Below the pieces are notes generated by a model. That model was given only the letters and a program-made list of their open reading frames with translations. It was not told the origin of the DNA and made no database searches. A stretch of DNA of 11,015 nucleotides from assembly GCA_934148995.1 (NCBI GenBank), contig CAKPDM010000026.1, positions 1 to 11,015 on the forward strand, given 5' to 3'. Source of the DNA: an uncultured Bacilli bacterium. Lineage in GTDB: Bacteria; Bacillota_I; Bacilli_A; RF39; UBA660. Positions 6,021 through 11,015 of this stretch are shown here, one piece after another (positions within the stretch are counted from its first letter, which is position 1; each line of letters opens with the position of its first letter). The position numbers were made by a program, and so were the translations under genes.

Positions 6021-6048
6021 TAGATATTTGACAACAAATAAATATCTA
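6021..6048. promoter_or_regulatory. 9-bp inverted repeat over the glmS promoter, possible operator
   Basis: TAGATATTT (6021-6029) and AAATATCTA (6040-6048) are perfect complements 10 nt apart. They cover the start of the -35 box and most of the spacer of the glmS promoter, the position expected for a repressor site. The regulator is not identifiable from this window. Confidence 0.45.
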
Positions 6049-6056
6049 CATAAAAT
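6028..6056 (+). promoter_or_regulatory. Promoter of glmS
   Basis: A consensus -35 TTGACA (6028-6033) and -10 TAAAAT (6051-6056) are separated by 17 bp. The predicted start, about 6063, leaves a leader of under 20 nt, so there is no room for a glmS ribozyme. Confidence 0.8.
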
Positions 6057-6079
6057 ATCATTAGAAAGTAGGAATTAAT

Positions 6080-7861
6080 ATGTGTGGAATAATGGGAACC
6101 ATAAATAAGGATAACAATGCTATTCAAAAAGTAATTGAAGGCTTAGAAAGACTGGAGTATCGTGGTTACGACTCTTGTGGTATTGCTTATTTAGATAATT
6201 TAGAAATAAAAACAGTTAAAACTAAAGGAAGAGTGAAAGAACTAAGTCAATTAGTTGATGGTAATATTAAAACCAATATAGCAATTGGGCATACAAGATG
6301 GGCAACACATGGTGGGGCTACTACTATTAACGCTCACCCCCATACAGTGGGAAGTATTACTCTTGTTCATAATGGTATTATTGAAAATTATTTAACATTA
6401 AAAGAAAAGTTGATTAATAATGGTTATACTTTTAAGAGTGAAACTGATACAGAAGTAGCTAGTGCTTTACTTGATTTTTATTATCAAAAGAATAAAGACA
6501 TAAAGGAAACAATTACTAATTTCATCAAAGAAGTAAAAGGAAGTTACGCAATTGTTCTTCTATGTAAAGACATTAAAGACAAGTTATTCGTTATTAAAAA
6601 AGATAGTCCTTTAGTAATTGGTACTAATCAAGAAGGGGTATTAATCGCTAGTGATATACCAACTATTTCTTGTGAATGTGAAGATTACTATTTATTAAAT
6701 GATTTAGAATGGGCGATTGTTGGACTTGATAAGATTTCTTTCTTTAATAATAATGGTGAAGAAATAATTAAAGAAAGACAAGTCTTTAAAGATGCAGCCT
6801 TAACCTATTCAAAAGAAAAATATGACCACTTTATGTTAAAAGAAATTATGGAGCAAGTTACTACCTTAAGTAAGTTAATCAACTATTACTTAGAAGATAA
6901 TAGATATTTAAATCTAATTGATATTAGTAAGTTTAAAAGAATTGACATTGTCGCTTGTGGTTCAGCTTATAATGCTTCCTTGGTAGGAAAATATTTATTC
7001 GAAGAAGAAGCTGGTATTGAAACAGAAGTTTATCTTGCTAGTGAGTATCGTTATAAGAAGAATTTTCTTGATAAAGATAGCTTGGTAATTTTTGTTTCTC
7101 AGTCTGGTGAGACGGCTGATACCCTTGCTTGTCTTAAAAAGATAAAAGAAACAGATGCTAAGTCATTAGGAATAATTAATGTAGAAAAAAGTAGTATCAG
7201 TTTATTAGTTGATGAAGTAATTTATACTAAATCTGGTAGTGAAATAGCTGTTGCTACTACTAAAGCTTATACTTCACAACTAGCCGTTTTCTCTTTACTT
7301 ACCCTATCTTCTTTAGTTAAGAATAGAAAACTAGATAAAATTGATGCAGTAATAACTGAATTAAAAAATATTGGTAATGATGTTCAAATTCTCTTAAATG
7401 ATACTAGTAAGTATCAAGAAGTTGCAAAGAAAATAGTTGCTAGTAAAAAGATATTCTTCCTTGGTAGAAGTATAGATTATGCTATTATGAAAGAAGGAGA
7501 CTTAAAACTAAAAGAAATAACTTATATCTCTTCTGAGTGTTATGCCGCTGGGGAGTTAAAACATGGTCCTATATCTTTAATTGATAAAGACACTTTAGTT
7601 ATCGCTGGTAATACAAACAAATTACTATATGAGAAAACAGAAAGCAATCTATGTGAAGTTACAGCAAGAGGAGCTAATACTTTACTAATAACTAATAAAA
7701 ATACTGATAGTGATAATATCTTAATTCCAGAAAAGTCGATATATGTAAGTCCAATCTTAGAAGTAATTCCGTTACAACTAATCGCTTACTATACTGGGGT
7801 GTTATTAGAAAGAGATATTGATAAACCAAGAAATTTAGCTAAGTCAGTTACAGTTGAGTAA
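6080..7861 (+). CDS. glmS: Glutamine-fructose-6-phosphate aminotransferase (isomerising)
   Basis: GlmS makes glucosamine-6-phosphate from fructose-6-phosphate and glutamine, the first step to UDP-GlcNAc for peptidoglycan and other wall polymers; it is cytosolic. The 593-residue product is close to the usual 600-610. The N-terminal glutaminase domain begins MCGIMG with nucleophile Cys2 and includes YRGYDSCGIAY, HTRWATHGG (71-79) and VHNGIIENY (96-104). Two SIS sugar-isomerase domains follow: the first has ACGSAYNAS (292-300), VSQSGETADT (339-348) and VATTKAYTSQ (391-400); the second has FLGRS (460-464), then KLKEITYISSE with Glu479 and GELKHGP with His495. The C-terminus DKPRNLAKSVTVE carries the conserved Lys588. 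The SD is AGTAGGAA. No metabolite-responsive RNA is visible in the short leader; control may act at the inverted repeat over the promoter (inference). Confidence 0.97.
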   Translation: MCGIMGTINKDNNAIQKVIEGLERLEYRGYDSCGIAYLDNLEIKTVKTKGRVKELSQLVDGNIKTNIAIGHTRWATHGGATTINAHPHTVGSITLVHNGIIENYLTLKEKLINNGYTFKSETDTEVASALLDFYYQKNKDIKETITNFIKEVKGSYAIVLLCKDIKDKLFVIKKDSPLVIGTNQEGVLIASDIPTISCECEDYYLLNDLEWAIVGLDKISFFNNNGEEIIKERQVFKDAALTYSKEKYDHFMLKEIMEQVTTLSKLINYYLEDNRYLNLIDISKFKRIDIVACGSAYNASLVGKYLFEEEAGIETEVYLASEYRYKKNFLDKDSLVIFVSQSGETADTLACLKKIKETDAKSLGIINVEKSSISLLVDEVIYTKSGSEIAVATTKAYTSQLAVFSLLTLSSLVKNRKLDKIDAVITELKNIGNDVQILLNDTSKYQEVAKKIVASKKIFFLGRSIDYAIMKEGDLKLKEITYISSECYAAGELKHGPISLIDKDTLVIAGNTNKLLYEKTESNLCEVTARGANTLLITNKNTDSDNILIPEKSIYVSPILEVIPLQLIAYYTGVLLERDIDKPRNLAKSVTVE

Positions 7862-7886
7862 AAAAATACTATTTCTTAAAAATATG

Positions 7887-7895
7887 TGATATAGT
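7887..7895 (+). promoter_or_regulatory. Extended -10 promoter for the rnr leader
   Basis: TGATATAGT (7887-7895) is an extended -10 element; no good -35 is found at the normal distance (TACTAT at 7867-7872). Transcription would start near 7902, right at the leader SD. No convincing terminator separates it from glmS, so glmS read-through may also feed rnr. Confidence 0.4.
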
Positions 7896-7917
7896 TTATT
7901 TAAAGGAGGTGCTTATT

Positions 7918-8001
7918 ATGAGATTTGTTTTCCAAAAACAACTAACAGCACTTCTTTGCCTAAAGCGACATAGATTATTCTGTGTCGTTTTTTGTATTTG
8001 A
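7918..8001 (+). CDS. 27-residue leader peptide ORF upstream of rnr
   Basis: A full-strength SD, AAAGGAGGTG (7902-7911), lies 8 nt before ATG 7918, one of the best ribosome sites in the window. The ORF encodes a 27-residue basic, hydrophobic peptide beginning MRFVFQKQL and ending in a Cys-containing hydrophobic tail (FCVVFCI), with three Cys in all. Its stop TGA (7999-8001) touches the rnr SD (AAGGAG, 8003-8008). An intrinsic terminator lies within its last third, so a ribosome reading the ORF would open that hairpin. The peptide itself is not recognised. The likely role is control of rnr by attenuation or translational coupling; a free-standing small protein is also possible. Confidence 0.55.
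   Translation: MRFVFQKQLTALLCLKRHRLFCVVFCI
7962..7993 (+). terminator. Intrinsic terminator inside the rnr leader ORF
   Basis: GCGACATAG (7965-7973) pairs with CTGTGTCGT (7980-7988) over 9 bp, two of them G-U, around a 6-nt loop; flanking AAA/TTT extends the stem, and six T follow (7988-7993). There is no room for a promoter between it and the rnr start at 8019, so every rnr transcript must pass it. Confidence 0.8.
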
Positions 8002-8018
8002 AAAGGAGCAAGCAGTAG

Positions 8019-10523
8019 ATGAAAACAATGTATGATTTTAAAAGAAAAATAATGTATTATGTAAGAGTAGAGAAAACGATTAGTTTTAAAGACTTATACT
8101 CTAAAGTAGAAATTAAGAATTATCAGGAACGTAGCAACTTTCTTGAAGCTTTATATAATTTACAAATAACTAAACAGATATTCAATTCTAAAAAATACAC
8201 TTATCAAGAGTTTCCATCTGATACTCACGATATTGAAAGAGTTATTAAAAAAGATAATAGTTTAATCCTTGCTAATAGAAAACTTGATATTACAGAGGAG
8301 ATAAATAATGGTACTACTATTCTTGAAAATGACTTAGTAATTATTGATATAACAAATAAAGAAGAGCTAGTAATTACTAAAGTTCTTAAAAGAGATATCG
8401 CTTCTTTTATTCCCTATTTATTAAAAGAATTAGAGCAAAAAGAACTAACCTATCAGCAAATAAAAAGACTAGCCGTTGCTAAGAATAAAGAAGCCATAGT
8501 TGCTTTAAAGACTGCTTTAACCGAATTAGAAAGAACGGGCAAGATTATCAAAATTAATAATTCTTATAAGAAATGGCCAAAAGACTTAACTTTAACTAAG
8601 TTAGAATTAGATAAAAGAGGAAGAGCTTTCTATAAAGTTGGTGATAAGAAAATCTATCCGATTGGTGCTGAATTGAAAGGAGCTATGCAACAAGATATTC
8701 TAGCTGTTACTAGAAAAGGAAAACATATTGAAAAGATTATCTCTCGCGATATGCCTTATTTAGTAGCAGAAGTAATTGAAAGAGATGGTGTTAGAGAACT
8801 TACTCCTGTTTTATTACCATCAAAAGAAAAAGTTAAAGTTCGTATTTCTTTTAGTAGTATGAGAAATCTAGCTCCTGGGGATAGAATTTTAGTAAATGTC
8901 TCTTTAACTAAAACTGATGATGTTTACGAAGCAGATTTTGTTAATAAATTAGGAAGAGTTGATGACCCTAATATTGATATTATTTCTATTGCTGCTAAAT
9001 ATGGTTATGTCTTAGATTTTGAGAAAGAAGTTATGGATGAAGCTTACAATACAGCTCAATATGTTTCTAAAAAGGAACTAGTTGATCGTTATGACTTTAG
9101 TGACAGCTTATTAACATTTACTATCGATTGTGATTCTACTAAAGATATGGATGATGCTGTAAGTTTATTTAAAGATGAAAATAATCACTATATCTTAGGA
9201 GTTCATATAGCAGATGTGGCACACTATGTAAAGGAAAATAGCTTACTTGATAGAACTGCTAGAAATAGAGCATTTTCTGTTTATCCTGCTAATTCCGTTA
9301 TTCCTGCCCTACCTCACTTTTTATCAAATGGTATTTGCTCCTTAAATCCGAATGTAAAAAGACTTACTAAAAGTATTATTATGGAACTAGATGAAAATGG
9401 TGAGCTAATTAGTTACAAGTTAGTAAATTCTGCTATCACCTCACGAAAGAAAATGGCTTATTCTAAAGTAAATAAGATACTTAATGACGAAGAAATACCC
9501 GAAGATTATCTTCCTTTTGTAGATAATTTAAAATTAATGGCGGAATTATCTGATAAATTAACTGCAATCAGAACAAAAGAGGGAATGCTTGATTTTAATG
9601 AAGAAGAAGTTGCAATAATCGAAGATGAAACAGGAGCTGTTATTGATTTTGAAGAAAAAGATAATGGGAAAGCTGGTAGAATAATTGAAAACTATATGAT
9701 TTTAGCTAACTACTGTGCTGCCTTATATCTTAACTTTACCGTTGGTCACTCCATCAATCGTGTTCATACAGCACCAGAAGCAAATAAATTAGATCAAGCG
9801 AAAGAAAAACTAGCTAGTATAGGTATCAATTTTCCTAAGGATAAAGATATTGAGCCTGCTAAGTTTTTACAAATAGTTTTAGATGAATATAAAGATAAAA
9901 GTGAATACAAGATTGTATCAGAAATACTTCTTAAATCTTTACCACGTGCTAATTACTCTCCTTTTCCTCTAGGACATTTTGGTCTAGGACTTGATTATTA
10001 TTCACACTTCACTTCCCCAATTAGAAGATATCCTGATTTAAAAATTCATCAAATGATTGATAATTATCTTACTCACGGTGGAGTATGTGTAGAAAGTGAA
10101 GAAAAGTTAATCGAAATTTGTGAACATTGCTCTTTTAAAGAAATCCAAGCGGATTTATTAGAAAATGAAGTTACCAAGGTGAAAATGATGGATTATGTTG
10201 ATAGACATAGAGAAAAAATTTATCATGGCACTATTACAGGAATTGATAGTGAACGCGCTTACTTAGAAACAACAACACATATACCTGGTTATTTTGAATA
10301 TGAGCAAGATGATGATATTAGATTTATTAGGACAAGAAACTATATCAAGAATAAAGAAGACCAAGTAATTCTTAAAATTGGCGATGAAGTAGAAGTTGAA
10401 GGTCTTGGTGCTGATAGAATGGAATTACAAGCAAAATTTGGTTTTATTAAGAATTTAACTTTAACACAAGAAAATAAAAAAGGAGCGGCAGCTTTAAAAG
10501 GTCAATACGTTAAAAAAATGTAG
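8019..10523 (+). CDS. rnr: Ribonuclease R (RNB-family 3'-5' exoribonuclease)
   Basis: RNase R degrades structured RNA from the 3' end and takes part in mRNA and rRNA turnover and tmRNA-linked quality control. The 834-residue product has a winged-helix-like segment (about 143-187), cold-shock OB domains (about 190-310), an RNB domain (about 363-690) and a C-terminal S1 domain (about 733-812). The RNB active site, IDCDSTKDMDDAV, keeps the four metal-binding Asp (370, 376, 378, 379). LSNGICSLNP (435-444) and HFTSPIRRYPDL (663-674) are typical. The segment before residue 130 is longer than usual and itself looks like a second, divergent helix-turn-helix plus OB module. Family lengths are roughly 720-815, so this one is long. 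The SD AAGGAG is 10 nt before ATG 8019. Expression is probably limited by the terminator in the leader. The 3' end lies in a bidirectional terminator. Confidence 0.96.
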   Translation: MKTMYDFKRKIMYYVRVEKTISFKDLYSKVEIKNYQERSNFLEALYNLQITKQIFNSKKYTYQEFPSDTHDIERVIKKDNSLILANRKLDITEEINNGTTILENDLVIIDITNKEELVITKVLKRDIASFIPYLLKELEQKELTYQQIKRLAVAKNKEAIVALKTALTELERTGKIIKINNSYKKWPKDLTLTKLELDKRGRAFYKVGDKKIYPIGAELKGAMQQDILAVTRKGKHIEKIISRDMPYLVAEVIERDGVRELTPVLLPSKEKVKVRISFSSMRNLAPGDRILVNVSLTKTDDVYEADFVNKLGRVDDPNIDIISIAAKYGYVLDFEKEVMDEAYNTAQYVSKKELVDRYDFSDSLLTFTIDCDSTKDMDDAVSLFKDENNHYILGVHIADVAHYVKENSLLDRTARNRAFSVYPANSVIPALPHFLSNGICSLNPNVKRLTKSIIMELDENGELISYKLVNSAITSRKKMAYSKVNKILNDEEIPEDYLPFVDNLKLMAELSDKLTAIRTKEGMLDFNEEEVAIIEDETGAVIDFEEKDNGKAGRIIENYMILANYCAALYLNFTVGHSINRVHTAPEANKLDQAKEKLASIGINFPKDKDIEPAKFLQIVLDEYKDKSEYKIVSEILLKSLPRANYSPFPLGHFGLGLDYYSHFTSPIRRYPDLKIHQMIDNYLTHGGVCVESEEKLIEICEHCSFKEIQADLLENEVTKVKMMDYVDRHREKIYHGTITGIDSERAYLETTTHIPGYFEYEQDDDIRFIRTRNYIKNKEDQVILKIGDEVEVEGLGADRMELQAKFGFIKNLTLTQENKKGAAALKGQYVKKM

Positions 10524-10545
10524 TTTTATCAAGACTACATTTTTT
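10513..10545. terminator. Bidirectional terminator at the end of rnr
   Basis: AAAAAATGTAGT (10513-10524) and ACTACATTTTTT (10534-10545) form a perfect 12-bp stem around a 9-nt loop, extended by CGTT/AACG with one bulged A. It has a T-run on both strands. The rnr stop (10521-10523) and the stop of the minus-strand remnant (10544-10546) both fall in it. Confidence 0.88.
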
Positions 10546-10969
10546 AACGAAATAAAGGTAATGGCTTTTTTGATAATACCAATTGTTTACCCAAGTCAGA
10601 ATTTTCACTTGATGATAAATTTACAAATCTTTGAATTGTTTGGTCTGGCATATCACTATTAAGTATACTATACTTCATCTTTTCACGGTCATATTTAACT
10701 AGAACTTCTTCTAAGTCGTAACCATTAGTTTTTTCACTCAAAATAACATAAGAAGCTGTATCTATTTGGTCTTTAGCATAAGCCATACCTACCGCACGAA
10801 TTGAGTAAAAGTCTGTTGAAGGACTACTTTCATAAATTTTCCAATGTACATGTCCTTGAATTATAGCATCAAAAAAGTCTACTCTTTTAGAAGCAAATAA
10901 AGGTTCATCTAAAGCAGAAACAAAACCGCGCATAAAGGGAGTGTGTAAGAAATTCTGTGTAAATGGAAT
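10544..10969 (-). pseudogene. C-terminal remnant of a calcineurin-like metallophosphoesterase
   Basis: From the first ATG (10933) the frame gives 129 residues; it is open 12 codons further up (IPFTQNFLHTPF) to an in-frame TAG at 10970-10972. A TAA lies in the same frame near the window edge. The core IIQGHVHW carries the G-H-x-H metal-binding motif that ends this fold, followed by TASYVILSE and VLVKYDREKMKYSI, typical of the C-terminal strands of bacterial phosphoesterases. The N-terminal Asp-x-His, GD-x-x-D and GNH(D/E) motifs, needed for the binuclear metal site, are not in the window, and none of the three minus-strand frames carries the protein on upstream. ATG 10933 has no SD. I therefore call it a truncated remnant. 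Read-through, a sequencing error or a frameshift nearer the edge could change that. Confidence 0.6.
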
Positions 10970-10985
10970 CTAACCACGATATTTT

Positions 10986-11010
10986 GAAACCTTAATCGGT
11001 TTCTTTTTTT
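10986..11010 (+). terminator. Strong intrinsic terminator at the right edge
   Basis: GAAACC (10986-10991) and GGTTTC (10998-11003) form a 6-bp stem with a 6-nt loop, followed by seven T (11004-11010). It acts on plus-strand transcripts, yet no plus-strand gene longer than ten codons (ATG 10963, TAA 10993-10995) precedes it after the rnr terminator. It may be a relic of a lost gene or serve to insulate the region to the right. Confidence 0.6.
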
Positions 11011-11015
11011 GTTAT

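Noticed and set aside
5843..6031. Plus-strand ORF of 62 codons across tRNA-Arg
   Set aside because: It is the antisense of the tRNA; the VGIEPTTF-type peptide is a well-known false translation of tRNA genes.
6057..6079. glmS ribozyme
   Set aside because: The leader between the promoter and ATG is under 20 nt, far too short for it.
10963..10995. Ten-codon plus-strand ORF before the edge terminator
   Set aside because: The SD-like AAGGGAG is too far away and a stop directly precedes the ATG; no evidence of coding.
1..11015. CRISPR array or other regularly spaced repeats
   Set aside because: No repeat-spacer pattern is seen anywhere; repeats are limited to short hairpins and the transferase gene duplication.

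Overview
The window is AT-rich DNA from a low-GC Gram-positive bacterium. All intact genes read cleanly with TGA as a stop, Shine-Dalgarno (SD) sites are consensus, promoters are sigma-A type, and the recognisable enzymes (GlmS, RNase R) look like Bacillota. An uncultured Erysipelotrichia- or RF39-like Bacilli lineage is plausible, but this is a guess from style and not a placement.

Left part (1-1853): a large serine recombinase runs off the left edge. It lies behind a small unrecognised 88-residue gene, and both sit directly downstream of a tRNA-Thr(GGT) gene on the same strand. This looks like the end of an integrated element placed 3' of a tRNA. Short inverted repeats cluster between the tRNA and the element.

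Middle (1939-5974): an unrecognised plus-strand gene converges on a minus-strand cluster. In transcription order the cluster holds two tandem paralogous Rossmann SAM-dependent transferase-like proteins (closest in motif pattern to BtaA/DUF3419), a small protein with a degenerate DnaQ-like exonuclease pattern, 5'-methylthioadenosine/S-adenosylhomocysteine nucleosidase (MTAN), and a small protein whose N-terminal hydrophobic segment has lost its start codon. tRNA-Arg(CCG) lies just upstream. The pairing of BtaA-like transferases with MTAN is chemically sensible, because 3-amino-3-carboxypropyl transfer from SAM releases methylthioadenosine. This is the best candidate for an undescribed system in the window.

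Right part (6028-10545): plus-strand glmS has a near-consensus promoter overlapped by a 9-bp inverted repeat. Next comes rnr (RNase R), which is reached only through a translated 27-codon leader ORF with an intrinsic terminator inside it, the layout of an attenuator. Both convergent gene pairs in the window carry their stop codons inside a shared bidirectional hairpin.

Right edge (10544-11015): the C-terminal half of a calcineurin-like metallophosphoesterase on the minus strand has in-frame stops upstream and no start region, so it is probably a gene remnant. A strong plus-strand terminator lies just beyond it.
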